Source: Clostridiales bacterium (GTDB lineage Bacteria > Bacillota > Clostridia > Christensenellales > Aristaeellaceae). Taken from it: a stretch of DNA of 60,238 bases. Made by a program: the position numbers and the translations under genes. The notes beneath the pieces were generated by a model. It was given only the letters and a program-made list of their open reading frames with translations, was not told the DNA's origin and did no database searches. Numbering within the stretch: the first letter of the stretch is position 1; each line of letters opens with the position of its first letter. The stretch covers positions 1 through 60,238 of the forward strand of contig SVHA01000010.1 in assembly GCA_015056085.1 (NCBI GenBank), read 5' to 3'. Below, in pieces: positions 17,495 to 26,391 of the stretch.

Positions 17495-17701
17495 ATGAAG
17501 GGCAACTTCTTCCTGGGCAATGGCCAGTTCGAAGTGCGGGAGATGAATCTTCCCGAACCTCAGGCGCATCAGGTGCTGATTCGCAACAAGGCCGCCGGCG
17601 TGTGCGGCACGGACGTGCATATTTATCACGGCGAAAAGGAGCGAAGGCATGGAAGCACTCCGCAGGAAAATTCAGCAGGAAGCCGTGGGCATCGGCACTG
17701 A
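17495..17701 (+). pseudogene. 5' remnant of a zinc-dependent medium-chain dehydrogenase
   Basis: The first ~50 residues match the start of a Zn-dependent alcohol/sorbitol dehydrogenase: MKGNFFLGNGQFEVRE, then AAGVCGTDVHIYHGEK with the catalytic zinc Cys. Homology stops at the GEK element, where the normal protein would go on for about 300 residues. The remaining codons (RRHGSTPQEN) are out-of-frame xpt sequence. It keeps a promoter and an AAAGGG ribosome binding site, so a short peptide is probably made. The break is at about 17640, where the codons for GEKE also supply the AAGGAG site for xpt. Confidence 0.75.
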
Positions 17702-18218
17702 AGTGGTGAAGGTGGATATGTTCCTCAATCACCTGATTGATGTGCCTCTGGCACGGGAGATGGGTGAAGAATTCAGCCGCCGCTTTGACGCCGACGACAT
17801 CGACTGCATCCTGACCGTGGAAGCCAGCGGCATCATCACCGCCCTGACCACCGCCATGGCCATGGGCGACAAGCCGGTGATCTTTGCCAAAAAGGGCGAA
17901 AGGCGCAACATTGGCAGAGACGTATACACCGCTCAGGTCTATTCTTTCACCCATCAAAAAGAAAACACCATCCGTGTCAGCCGCAGCTATCTCAAAAAGG
18001 GGATGCGGGTGCTGATTATTGATGATTTCCTCGCCAACGGCGCAGCCCTCCGTGGGCTGATTGACATTGTCCGCCAGGCGGAATGCACGCTGGTTGGCTG
18101 TGGTATCTGTATCGAGAAGGGCTGGCAGCCCGGCGGCCGTGAACTGCGTCAGCAGGGCATCCGGGTGGAATCCCTCGCTATTGTCAAGGGCATCGAAAAC
18201 GGCAAAGTGATCGTGTAA
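17649..18218 (+). CDS. xpt: Xanthine phosphoribosyltransferase
   Basis: The 189-residue protein matches Bacillota-type XPRT, which makes XMP from xanthine and PRPP for purine salvage. Family marks are the KVDMFLNHLID element, TVEASGI, the flexible-loop KKGERRNI region and the PRPP-binding VLIIDDFLANGAA. The ATG has AAGGAG seven bases upstream, lying inside the truncated dehydrogenase frame, which is in another frame, so translation may be coupled. The usual purine riboswitch is not present. Confidence 0.92.
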   Translation: MEALRRKIQQEAVGIGTEVVKVDMFLNHLIDVPLAREMGEEFSRRFDADDIDCILTVEASGIITALTTAMAMGDKPVIFAKKGERRNIGRDVYTAQVYSFTHQKENTIRVSRSYLKKGMRVLIIDDFLANGAALRGLIDIVRQAECTLVGCGICIEKGWQPGGRELRQQGIRVESLAIVKGIENGKVIV

Positions 18219-18360
18219 CCAGGGGGTCCCCCCTGGACCCTTTGGATACCCAGTCGGGGGCTCGGCCCCCGACACCCCTGGGTGGGGGCTTTGCCCCCAC
18301 CACCCCCAGCAGGGGCGCCGCCCCTGCACCCCGCAAGGGTCTTCGACCCTTGACCCATTA

Positions 18361-18394
18361 CCCCAAGCCCTAACGGGCTTGGGGGATTGTTTGT
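18361..18394 (+). terminator. Repeat-borne terminator after xpt
   Basis: CCCCAAGCCC / GGGCTTGGGG with the 4-nt loop TAAC, followed by GATTGTTTGT. Confidence 0.75.
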
Positions 18395-18651
18395 ATATGG
18401 GTTTTTCCTTTGAAAGTTTGTTTTTGTGCGAGGCGGGGTTTCGCCCTCACGGGCGACCAAAGGGCTTTCCGATCGCCCTTTGGAAACCTTCGGGCTCCCT
18501 CCGGATGAAGGGGTATTAGTATGTTTGTAGGAGAAACGGTTTTCTTTGTTCCGGCAAAGACTACTTACAAGGATGCAGACCGAAGGGGTCCAGGGGGCGA
18601 CCGGAAAGCCCCCTGGTTGCCCCACAAAAGACTTGAATCAGGAAGCAATAC

Positions 18652-18691
18652 CAAAAACAAAACAATCCCCCAAGCCCGTCAGGGCTTGGGG
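18652..18691 (-). terminator. Repeat-borne terminator after smc
   Basis: The minus-strand CCCCAAGCCC / GGGCTTGGGG hairpin is followed by GATTGTTTTGTTTTT. Confidence 0.75.
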
Positions 18692-18904
18692 AGATGGGTC
18701 AAGGGTCGAAGACCCTTGCGGGGTGCAGGGGCAGCGCCCCTGCTGGGGTGTGGGGCAAAGCCCCACATTAGGGGTATCGGGGGCAGCGCCCCCGATTGGG
18801 AGTCCAGAGGGCAAAGCCCTCTGCCGGGGTGTGGGGCAGAGCCCCACAAGCGGAGTCCAGAGGGCGCAGCCCTCTGGTGGGGCGCCGGGGACGAAGACCC
18901 CGGC

Positions 18905-21900
18905 TCACTCCTTGTAGTCCTTCAGGCTGACGGAGACCATCTTGCTCACGCCCTGTTCCTCCATGGCCACGCCAAAGAGGGAATTGCAGCGTTCCATGGT
19001 GCCCTTGCGGTGGGTGATGACGATAAACTGCGTGCCCTCGGAGTACTCCTTGAGGTAATCCGCATAATAGCCGATGTTGGCGTCGTCCAGGGCGGCTTCG
19101 ATCTCATCCAGCATACAGAAGGGCGTGGGCTTGAGTTTCAGCATGGCGAAGAGGATCGCAATGGCCGTCAGCGCACGCTCGCCGCCGGAGAGCAGCGACA
19201 ACAGCTGCAGCTTCTTTCCCGGAGGCTGGGCGTTGACCTCAATGCCGCAGTTGAGGGGATCATCGGGATCCATCAGCTTCAGTTCCGCATGGCCGCCTCC
19301 GAACAGGCGGGTGAAGGTTTCGGAGAAGTAGCCTTGCAGGAGGGTGAAGTTTTCCACAAAGGTGGATTTCATCTGCTCCAGCAGCCGATCAATCAATTCC
19401 CGCAGGTCCTTTTCCGCCTTGCGGAGGTCTTCCTGCTGGGCGGTCAGGTCATCGTGACGGGCCTTGGTGGCGGCGTATTCATCCACCGCATTGACATTCA
19501 CATTGCCCAGGGCCTTGATGCGGGCGTGGAGTTCTGCCGCCCGGCGATCCGTCTCCTTCTCGTTGAAGTCCTCCGTCTGACGGAATTCTTCAGCGCCGGC
19601 GTAGGTCAGTTCGTAAGTATCCCAGATACGGTTCTGCTGGGTACGCAGGTCGTTTTCCACCCGGGCACGGGTCATTTCCGTGCGGTGGATGCGATCGCTT
19701 TCCCTGGCGTGCACCTGATGCAGGCCGTCGATGTCTGCAAGCACTTCCCGCAGGCGGGTCTGGGCGGCACTGCGGCGGTTTTCCAGCGCCTGGGCCACCT
19801 GTTCCTGCTGCTCCTGCTGATGCTGCCGCTGGCGGCACTGCTCGGTTTCTTTGTCGATTTCCGCCTGATCGGCCTGGTCCAGCTCGTCCATTTCAGCCAG
19901 TTGCTGGGCACGGCGCCGTTGGGATTCCAGCAGTTCTTCCTTGTCCTGATCAAACCGGCTCTGGTCCCTTTGCAGGTTGTCCAGTTCGTGGCGCAGGTCG
20001 GAAAGCTGCAGCGTGCGGTTCATCACCCTGTCAGCACAGACGGAAGCCGCCGCACGCAGTTCCTGCTGCTGCTTTTGCAGTTCAGCAGTGCGGATTTCCA
20101 TCGTTTCCTGATCCATCTGGGCGTCGCCCGTTTCCAGGCCGATGCCGTCCAGCTGCTGCTGGATTTCTTCAATGGCTTCCTGCAGCTGCTGGGCCGCCAG
20201 ATGATGCTGCTCCATGCGGGCACGGTGGCTGGCCTGCTCGCTGCGGACGGCATTTTCCCGGCTCTGCTCCCGGGTCACGGCGATTTCCTGCTGATGCAGG
20301 GCGTCCATGGCCTGGGCCACACGCTGCTTGTTTTCTGCCATGCCCTGCTGCATTTCCTGAAGGGCCTGACGCTTCATGGCCACCTCTTCCTTGCCGGACT
20401 TGAGGCGCTGGGTCAGTTCTTTGAGTTCACGCTCTCTGGAGAGCAGGTTGACCATCTTGGACTGGGTGGAGCCGCCGGTCATGGAGCCGCCGGAGTGCAT
20501 CACGTCGCCCTCCAGCGTCACCAGGCGGAAGGCATGGTTGCCTGCCCGCATGATGGCAATGCCGTGGTCCAGGTTGTCAGCAATCACCGTGCGCCCCAGC
20601 AGGTTTTCCACAATGCCCTTAAATTCCGGCTGGAAGGTCATAAGTTCGCTGGCCACACCGATGCAGCCGGGCATTTTCAGCACCTGACGCTCCTTGTCGG
20701 AGAGCGTCTTGGCCCGGACGCTGGTCATGGGCAGGAAAGTCGCACGACCCAGTTTGTTCTGGCGCAGATAGCTGATGAGTTCCTTGGCCGTTTCTTCCCT
20801 GTCGGTGACGATGTTCTGCTGGGCGGGGCCCAGTGCCATATCGATGGCGGTTTCGTATTTTTGCGGAACGCTCAGGAGTTGTGCCAGCACACCCCTCACG
20901 CCGCTCATCTGCTGCTTTTTCGCCCACTGGATGGCCTGGCGCACCGAATGGTTGTAGCCTTCCATGGCACGGGTCATTTCCGTGAGCAGGTTGTGGCGGC
21001 TCAGGTCGGACTGCAGCTGGGCAGAGAGGGCCTCTGCGGCGCTGCGCTCCTGTTCGTAGTGCTTTTCGTCCTTAAGCAGCGTCTGCTGGCAGGCTTCCAG
21101 GTGATCGGCGGCCTTCTGACGTTCAGCGTCTTCCGCTTCCACGGCCTTGACGGCGTCTGCCACCAGCGCTTCCAGCCGGGCGTCCTCCTGCTTCAGGGCA
21201 TCCTCGCCCTGAGCGAGTTCTTCCAGCCGCGCCGTCATCTGGGCGTGCATGGTTTTCAGGCGGGTCTGGTCGTTTTTCACGGCGGACAGACGATTCATGG
21301 CGTCCATCACGGCAGCCTTGTGGGCTTCCAGCGCTTCATCAGCAGCGGCGGCGGCTTCTTCTGCCCGGGCGGATTCCTCCCGCGCCTGCTGCAGCATCCG
21401 CTCGGCGTCTGCCACCAGTTCTTCCTGCACGCTCAGGCAGTCCTGAGAGCGGCGGGCGCCGTCTTCCAGGATCATCACCCGGCGGGCGCCGTCCTCCTGC
21501 TCCTCCTGCATCCGGCGGCGGTTTTCCTGCCGGGTCTCCCGGCGGGAATGGAGGGCGGACAGCAGCGCCTGGGATTCGTGCACCATTTCGGCGCAGCGCA
21601 TCAGGCCGTCCCGGGCGATGGTGATCTGCTCTTCCAGGCGGGCAATGTCCCCCTGCACCTCGTCCCGCACGGCGGACTTTTCCGCCAGAGAGGCTTCTGC
21701 ATCCTGCAAAACCACGTTCAGGTTGAACAGTTCCTCGTCCAGTTCCGCCAGACGGGTCGTCATCCTGTCAGAGCGCACCAGGAACAGATTCAGGTCCAGG
21801 ATTTTCAGTTCCCCGGACATCTCGATGTATTCCCTGGCAGCACGGGACTGCTCTTCCAGCGGGCCCAGATGGCGGCGCAGTTCCGCCAGCACATTCTCCA

Positions 21901-22471
21901 CCTGCTGCACGTTGTCCAGCGTGCGCTGGAGTTTCTTGTCCGCTTCTTCCTTGCGGACTTTGAACTTCACAATGCCGGCGGCTTCTTCAAACACCTGACG
22001 GCGGTCTTCCGACTTGCGGGAGAGAATCTCATCAATCCGGCCCTGGCCGATGATGGAATAACCCTCCTTGCCGATGCCGGTATCGCGGAACAAATCCACG
22101 ATGTCCTTCAGGCGGCAGGAAGACCGGTTGAGATAATATTCACTTTCGCCGTTGCGGTACACCCGGCGGGTGACCATGATTTCGGCAAAATCCATGTTCA
22201 GGGCACGGTCGTCATTCTCAAAGATCAGGGACACTTCGCAATAGGACTGGGGCTTGCGCTTCTGTGTGCCGTTGAAAATGACGTCGGACATACTGGCGCC
22301 GCGCAGTGTCTTGGCGGATTGCTCGCCCAACACCCAGCGCACAGCGTCGCCGATGTTGCTCTTGCCCGAGCCGTTGGGGCCCACGATGCCCGTGATGCCC
22401 TCATCGAACAGGATTTCCGTCTTCTGGGCGAAGGATTTGAAGCCTTGCAGCTCAAGTTTCTTCAGACGCAT
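18905..22471 (-). CDS. smc: Chromosome segregation protein SMC
   Basis: The start MRLKKLELQGFKSFA has GGAGG five bases upstream. The 1188-residue protein has an N-terminal ATPase half (GPNGSGKSN), a long coiled coil to about residue 500, a hinge near 520-660 (GVRGVLAQLL, GGSMTGGS), the returning coil, and the C-terminal half with the signature LSGGERALTA and Walker B FCMLDEIEAALDD. SMC compacts and resolves chromosomes with ScpA and ScpB. It has its own promoter, faces xpt across a repeat block, and is divergent from the DUF3783 gene. Confidence 0.97.
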   Translation of the reverse strand: MRLKKLELQGFKSFAQKTEILFDEGITGIVGPNGSGKSNIGDAVRWVLGEQSAKTLRGASMSDVIFNGTQKRKPQSYCEVSLIFENDDRALNMDFAEIMVTRRVYRNGESEYYLNRSSCRLKDIVDLFRDTGIGKEGYSIIGQGRIDEILSRKSEDRRQVFEEAAGIVKFKVRKEEADKKLQRTLDNVQQVENVLAELRRHLGPLEEQSRAAREYIEMSGELKILDLNLFLVRSDRMTTRLAELDEELFNLNVVLQDAEASLAEKSAVRDEVQGDIARLEEQITIARDGLMRCAEMVHESQALLSALHSRRETRQENRRRMQEEQEDGARRVMILEDGARRSQDCLSVQEELVADAERMLQQAREESARAEEAAAAADEALEAHKAAVMDAMNRLSAVKNDQTRLKTMHAQMTARLEELAQGEDALKQEDARLEALVADAVKAVEAEDAERQKAADHLEACQQTLLKDEKHYEQERSAAEALSAQLQSDLSRHNLLTEMTRAMEGYNHSVRQAIQWAKKQQMSGVRGVLAQLLSVPQKYETAIDMALGPAQQNIVTDREETAKELISYLRQNKLGRATFLPMTSVRAKTLSDKERQVLKMPGCIGVASELMTFQPEFKGIVENLLGRTVIADNLDHGIAIMRAGNHAFRLVTLEGDVMHSGGSMTGGSTQSKMVNLLSRERELKELTQRLKSGKEEVAMKRQALQEMQQGMAENKQRVAQAMDALHQQEIAVTREQSRENAVRSEQASHRARMEQHHLAAQQLQEAIEEIQQQLDGIGLETGDAQMDQETMEIRTAELQKQQQELRAAASVCADRVMNRTLQLSDLRHELDNLQRDQSRFDQDKEELLESQRRRAQQLAEMDELDQADQAEIDKETEQCRQRQHQQEQQEQVAQALENRRSAAQTRLREVLADIDGLHQVHARESDRIHRTEMTRARVENDLRTQQNRIWDTYELTYAGAEEFRQTEDFNEKETDRRAAELHARIKALGNVNVNAVDEYAATKARHDDLTAQQEDLRKAEKDLRELIDRLLEQMKSTFVENFTLLQGYFSETFTRLFGGGHAELKLMDPDDPLNCGIEVNAQPPGKKLQLLSLLSGGERALTAIAILFAMLKLKPTPFCMLDEIEAALDDANIGYYADYLKEYSEGTQFIVITHRKGTMERCNSLFGVAMEEQGVSKMVSVSLKDYKE

Positions 22472-22528
22472 GATTTCCTCCATTGGGTCTGGATGGCACG
22501 CCGAAAAAAGCCCGGCGGCACAACTTAT

Positions 22529-22557
22529 AGTATATCATAAAGATGGCGGTTCGTCCA
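22529..22557 (-). promoter_or_regulatory. Promoter for smc
   Basis: On the minus strand TGGACG and TATACT are separated by 17 bp, about 60 bp before the smc start. The -35 hexamer equals that of the M42 operon promoter. Confidence 0.72.
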
Positions 22558-22744
22558 TTTTTCAGCGGGAAAAAAGGCGGATTTTGCCGGAATTTTGCCT
22601 GATTGACCCCTTCCCGACCCCTTTTCGGCGGCAGGAATCCGACCGCCCGGCGCAGAAAACCTCTATCATCCCCCTGCGCAGGCTGATGATTCAGTCCCGC
22701 AGCGAACAGCAAATCAGAAACAAATCAGCAAAGGAGCATCCGCC

Positions 22745-23107
22745 ATGCGGCCCACCATACTTGCCTTCAACCTTTCCCTTGCTCGGCTGAATCTGCTCAA
22801 ACTGGCAGCCATTCGTCTGAATCTGGCTGTTGAAACGGTGCAGCCTCTGGAGCAGGCCCGCACGGTGGGCGACCTGTTCGGTCTTGGCACCAGGGCTGCC
22901 ACCACCCACGTTCCGCCGGTGTTTGACGCAGAAATGTTGATTTTTGGCGGCATGGAAAACCAGCAGATCAACGCCCTGCTGTCCACCCTGCGGCAGATGC
23001 AGGTCCCGCCCTTCCCCCTCAAGGCGATTCTCACGCCCACCAATGCCGCCTGGCGCTGCGGCGAGCTTTACGCCGAGCTGTGCAAAGAGCGCCAGCAATT
23101 CCAGTGA
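22745..23107 (+). CDS. DUF3783-type protein
   Basis: The 120-residue protein has the DUF3783 pattern in its second half: DAEMLIFGGM, INALLSTLRQM and KAILTPTNAAW, ending in a helical LYAELCKE. Function is unknown for the family. The ATG has AAAGGAG at suitable spacing. It stands alone, with smc divergent on the left and a repeat block directly after its stop codon. Confidence 0.75.
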   Translation: MRPTILAFNLSLARLNLLKLAAIRLNLAVETVQPLEQARTVGDLFGLGTRAATTHVPPVFDAEMLIFGGMENQQINALLSTLRQMQVPPFPLKAILTPTNAAWRCGELYAELCKERQQFQ

Positions 23108-23240
23108 CCCAAGGGCAGCGCCCCTGGGGAACCCAGTCGGGGGCGCTGCCCCCGACACCCCTATGTGGGGCTCCGCCCCACACCCCGGCAGGGGCGCCGC
23201 CCCTGCACCCCGCAAGGGCCATTGGCCCTTGACCCATTAC

Positions 23241-23278
23241 CCGGAAATCCCGAAGGATTTCCGGGGTGTTCTTGTTTT
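23241..23278 (+). terminator. Repeat-borne terminator after the DUF3783 gene
   Basis: CCGGAAATCC pairs with GGATTTCCGG around a 4-nt loop and is followed by GGTGTTCTTGTTTT. Confidence 0.75.
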
Positions 23279-23407
23279 GGGTAGTCTGATGGATTTGACT
23301 TGTCTTTACCGGGGCAACCAGGGGGCTTTCCGATCGCCCCCTGGACCCCTTCGGAGTCCCCTCCGATGATAGTTGACCGAGCAATAAACAAAGGATAATC
23401 CCCCATA

Positions 23408-23440
23408 CAAAAAATCCCCCAAGCCCGTCAAGGCTTGGGG
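23408..23440 (-). terminator. Second minus-oriented terminator-like hairpin in the block
   Basis: A 9-bp stem CCCCAAGCC / GGCTTGGGG is followed on the minus strand by GATTTTTTGT. It lies distal to the main terminator of the facing gene and looks like an extra copy. Confidence 0.6.
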
Positions 23441-23569
23441 TGATGGGTTAAGGGCCAAATAAGACTACTTGCATCCGAAGGTTCCCAAAGGGCGATCGGA
23501 AAGCCCTTTGGTCGCCCGTGAGGGCGAAACCTTACCTTGCATAAAAACATACTTTCAAAGGAAAATCCT

Positions 23570-23607
23570 CCATACAAACAATCCCCCAAGCCCGTCAGGG
23601 CTTGGGG
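23570..23607 (-). terminator. Repeat-borne terminator after the 23742-24281 gene
   Basis: The CCCCAAGCCC / GGGCTTGGGG hairpin is followed on the minus strand by GATTGTTTGTAT. Confidence 0.72.
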
Positions 23608-23741
23608 TAATGGGTCAAGGGCCAATGGCCCTTGCGGGGGCGTCGGGGGCAGCGCCCCCGACCGGGGTCCAGGGGCAGCGCCCCTGGTGGGTTTCCAAAG
23701 GGCAAAGCCCTTTGGCGGGGGTGTTGGGGGCAAAGCCCCAA

Positions 23742-24281
23742 CTACTCGGCCAGTTCCTCAATCAGCAGCAGGGACTTGACCCGCCACTGGCCGTTTTCCT
23801 TGGTCAGCACGGCACGATATCGGGCGGAAGTCCACTTGGGCGGATAAATGGCGCTGTCGCCGTAGAGGGCGACGGCTTCTTCGGCTTTGGAGCCCCTGAT
23901 GCGGCCGTCAATGCGGGGAATGCGCTCGGTGATGTCCACCCGCAGGGTGCTGTCCCAGGGCCAGAGCCATACAAAGGACATTTCCAGCCGGTGGTCGATA
24001 CCTACGACATTGTAGTCCTCATAAGGGGAGGCGCCGTTGAGGGTGGCCTGCACGGCGGCGTCCTGTTCCAGGAAGGCGGGATGGAAATATTTATTGAGTT
24101 CTGCCACGTCCTCCTGCAGCATACATACCTGCGCCCGGCGGGCCATGCCGTCCTTGAGCACCACGTAGACGTTGGTGACGTTCATGGCATAATAGAAGGT
24201 CACCACCATCAGACCCAGCACAGCGCAGACCATCAGCAGCCTCGATGCAATAAACCAGATCAGCCGCCTGAGATGTTTCAT
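23742..24281 (-). CDS. Membrane-anchored protein of unknown function
   Basis: The 179-residue protein has a basic N-terminus and one transmembrane segment at about residues 8-30, then an extracytoplasmic domain of about 145 residues. That domain ends in SARYRAVLTKENGQWRVKSLLLIEE, a pattern common in NTF2-like or SnoaL-like extracellular domains, but I cannot assign a family. The start has AAAGGAGG. It lies 92 bp downstream of the NYN gene and may be co-transcribed with it. Confidence 0.7.
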   Translation of the reverse strand: MKHLRRLIWFIASRLLMVCAVLGLMVVTFYYAMNVTNVYVVLKDGMARRAQVCMLQEDVAELNKYFHPAFLEQDAAVQATLNGASPYEDYNVVGIDHRLEMSFVWLWPWDSTLRVDITERIPRIDGRIRGSKAEEAVALYGDSAIYPPKWTSARYRAVLTKENGQWRVKSLLLIEELAE

Positions 24282-24373
24282 GGGGGCGCCTCCTTTCTGC
24301 CGATAACGGCGGATTTTTTGTTTCCTTCCGGAAAACCAACGAACCGGGCAGGGATTTTCTTCCCTTTGATGGA

Positions 24374-25366
24374 TTACAGGAGTTTGATGAGCATGGTCTT
24401 CTGCTCGTCCATTTCCACCACCAGCATGCCGTCCTTTTCCAGCTGCTTCATCACATCGGAGAAGCGCTTGAAGCCGATGGTGCGCTCGGCAAAATCAGGA
24501 TACGAGGTGAGGATGTCCGCCTTGAGGATGGAGGGATTCACCCGATCAAAACCGCCCTCCTTGTAGGCCTGCAACTGGGCGGCGAAGGCGTCGCGCCAGT
24601 TATCCTTCGTCAGTTGGGGGATGACCTCGGCGCTGTCGGAAACGTTGTTCAGGCTGACCATGACGTTGAAGTTGTCGTTTTCCACGTGCAGGTCGCCGAA
24701 CCGGGCGGAGAGTTTCGTCAGGAGTTTGAAGAAAGTGGCGCAGCCGTAGGCCTTCTCGTTGAAATCGGGGCGCAGGCGCTTGATGACGCCCTTGAGTTCG
24801 CTGGCGTACATTTCATCGCCGGCGGAGGATTCCTCCAGCGCCGTGCACATGAGTTTGTTGAGTTCCGCCTCGTCCATGATTTCTTCTGCAGCGGCGGCAC
24901 GGTTTTTCTTGGGCACAGGCTTGACGCTGGTCTTGCCCACGGTCTCCATGAACTGGAATTCATTGCAGGCGTTGATGAACACCTTGCTGGCGGCCTCAGA
25001 GCGGCTGATGCCCAGCACAAACTTGCCCATGCCTTTGAGTTTGCCCACCAGAGGCACATAATCGCTGTCGCCGGACACAATGCAGAAGCTGTCGATCAGT
25101 TCGTTGGTATAGGCGACTTCCAGGGCGTCGATGACCAGCTGGATGTCGGCGTTGTTTTTCTGGGCGATGCCATAGCGCAGGGAGGGCACCACGGTGAAGG
25201 TGTTGCTCAGAAGCACTTCCTTCAGGTCGCTGAACCGGTCGGTGTAGCCATACACCTTGCCCAGCAGGATGTCGCCCCGCATTTTCACCTTTTCCAGAAT
25301 GCTGTTGAGCGTCGCCACCTTGGCGCCGCAGTTTTCCAGGTCCACAAACAATGCAAACTTTGCCAT
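24374..25366 (-). CDS. NYN-domain protein with C-terminal LOTUS/OST-HTH-like modules
   Basis: Residues 1-150 form a LabA/DUF88-type NYN domain of the PIN-like nuclease superfamily. The acidic residues are in place: FVDLENCG, NNADIQLVID and SGDSDYVPLV. Residues about 170-240 (ELKGVIKRLRPDFNEKAYGCATFFKLL) and 255-330 (PSILKADILTSYPDFAERTIGFKRFSDVM) look like two OST-HTH/LOTUS modules, which bind RNA, including G-quadruplex RNA in studied cases. A role in RNA turnover is inferred from the family. It has its own TATACT promoter, divergent from the 25.6 kb glycosyltransferase. Confidence 0.85.
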   Translation of the reverse strand: MAKFALFVDLENCGAKVATLNSILEKVKMRGDILLGKVYGYTDRFSDLKEVLLSNTFTVVPSLRYGIAQKNNADIQLVIDALEVAYTNELIDSFCIVSGDSDYVPLVGKLKGMGKFVLGISRSEAASKVFINACNEFQFMETVGKTSVKPVPKKNRAAAAEEIMDEAELNKLMCTALEESSAGDEMYASELKGVIKRLRPDFNEKAYGCATFFKLLTKLSARFGDLHVENDNFNVMVSLNNVSDSAEVIPQLTKDNWRDAFAAQLQAYKEGGFDRVNPSILKADILTSYPDFAERTIGFKRFSDVMKQLEKDGMLVVEMDEQKTMLIKLL

Positions 25367-25440
25367 AAATCAGATACTTGCCTTTCCCGTGTTGGAATCA
25401 TTCATGTGGGGCGTATTCAAACCCATACGCCTCCAACAGC

Positions 25441-25469
25441 AGTATACCATCTCAGCCAAGAAATTTCCA
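25441..25469 (-). promoter_or_regulatory. Promoter for the NYN gene
   Basis: On the minus strand TGGAAA and TATACT are separated by 17 bp. Confidence 0.68.
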
Positions 25470-25477
25470 CACCTTTA

Positions 25478-25506
25478 TGGACAAAATCCATCCCTTAAGG
25501 TAAAAT
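25478..25506 (+). promoter_or_regulatory. Promoter for the glycosyltransferase-trmO-M28 operon
   Basis: TGGACA and TAAAAT are separated by 17 bp. It is back to back with the NYN gene promoter. Confidence 0.7.
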
Positions 25507-25581
25507 GAAAGGGACAATGGCAGTGTTTGCATCATTTGCAAGATGAAGCGTATCGCACGCTGACAATACACAGGAGGCCCC

Positions 25582-26358
25582 ATGCAATATCCCAATGTAC
25601 CCACGCTTTCCGCCTGCATCGTTCTGTACAATTCCGGCACCCAGGTGCTCAAGACGGTGCAGTGCCTGCAGGATTCCAGCATGATGATGGATTTGTTCGT
25701 GGTGGATAATTCCCCCAACGACCGGGTGGGCAGCCAGATCATCTGGCAGTGTCCGGGGGTGACCTATATCCCCCAAAGCCAGAATGTGGGCTTTGGCCGG
25801 GCGCACAACGCCGTGCTGCCCCACCTGCGCAGCACCTATCACTTGATCTGCAATCCCGACGTGGTGTTTGACAAGGACTTGCTCTCCCGCATGGTCGCCT
25901 ATATGGAGCAGCACAAGGAGATCGCCATCCTGACGCCCCGGGTACGCAATGAGGACGGCACCGAGCAGCACCTGCCCAAGCGCGCGCCGACCATCCGGTA
26001 TCTGCTGGGCGGCAGGCTGGGCAAGTTCGGCGAATGCTTCAGGCGCTGGCGGGCGGAATACACCATGGCGGATCTGCCCATCACCCAGCCTGTCAGCGTG
26101 GAATACGCCACGGGCTGCTTCATGCTCATCCGCACGGCATATTTCTATCAGCTGGGCGGCTTCGACCCCCGCTTCTTCCTCTATCATGAAGACTCAGACC
26201 TGAGCCGCCGGGCGCTGGAAAAGGGCCCCATCGTCTATCACCCGGACATGGTCATCACCCATGCCTGGCACCGGGACAGTGCCCATTCCGGCAAGGCGCT
26301 GATGCGCCACATCGTCAGTACAGCCAAGTATTTTGCCCGCTGGGGGCTGCGCTGGTAA
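25582..26358 (+). CDS. Family 2 glycosyltransferase, rhamnosyltransferase-like
   Basis: The 258-residue protein has GT2 motifs ACIVLYN, VVDNSPND, SQNVGFGRAHN and CNPDVVF (metal site), then ATGCFMLIR and FLYHEDSDLSRR, the pattern of WsaF/WbbL-type rhamnosyltransferases in surface polysaccharide synthesis. The ATG has AGGAGG. It is the first gene of an operon with trmO 33 bp downstream; there is no obvious functional link between the two. Confidence 0.9.
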   Translation: MQYPNVPTLSACIVLYNSGTQVLKTVQCLQDSSMMMDLFVVDNSPNDRVGSQIIWQCPGVTYIPQSQNVGFGRAHNAVLPHLRSTYHLICNPDVVFDKDLLSRMVAYMEQHKEIAILTPRVRNEDGTEQHLPKRAPTIRYLLGGRLGKFGECFRRWRAEYTMADLPITQPVSVEYATGCFMLIRTAYFYQLGGFDPRFFLYHEDSDLSRRALEKGPIVYHPDMVITHAWHRDSAHSGKALMRHIVSTAKYFARWGLRW

Positions 26359-26391
26359 GGCGCCCTTCCCGGCACGGCGGGAGGAACTTCC

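Larger units (their letters stand above)
18219..18904. repeat. Modular palindromic repeat block between convergent xpt and smc
   Basis: No gene is present. Units begin at the base after the xpt stop (CCAGGGGG/CCCCCTGG) and end directly at the smc stop. Both halves run hairpins, then CAAGGGTCGAAGACCCTTG, then a CCCCAAGCCC-type terminator, in opposite orientations. The centre holds a TTTCGCCC/GGGCGA hairpin, a CCAAAGGG module and a CCAGGGGG module with the CGACCGGAAAG core variant, plus an AT-rich segment around 18500-18560. Confidence 0.9.
23108..23741. repeat. Modular palindromic repeat block between convergent DUF3783 and 23742-24281 genes
   Basis: No gene is present. The array starts directly after the DUF3783 stop and ends at the stop of the facing gene. 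The left half ends in a CCGGAAATCC-type terminator at 23241-23278. Two CCCCAAGCCC-type hairpins of minus orientation follow, at 23417-23440 and 23584-23607, suggesting tandem duplication of the right-hand terminator part. The CGATCGGAAAG core modules sit between them. Confidence 0.9.

Noticed and set aside
18521-22540. A 1339-codon open frame on the plus strand opposite smc
   Set aside because: It is antisense to smc and begins inside repeat modules. There is no domain, and no ribosome binding site at a sensible start.
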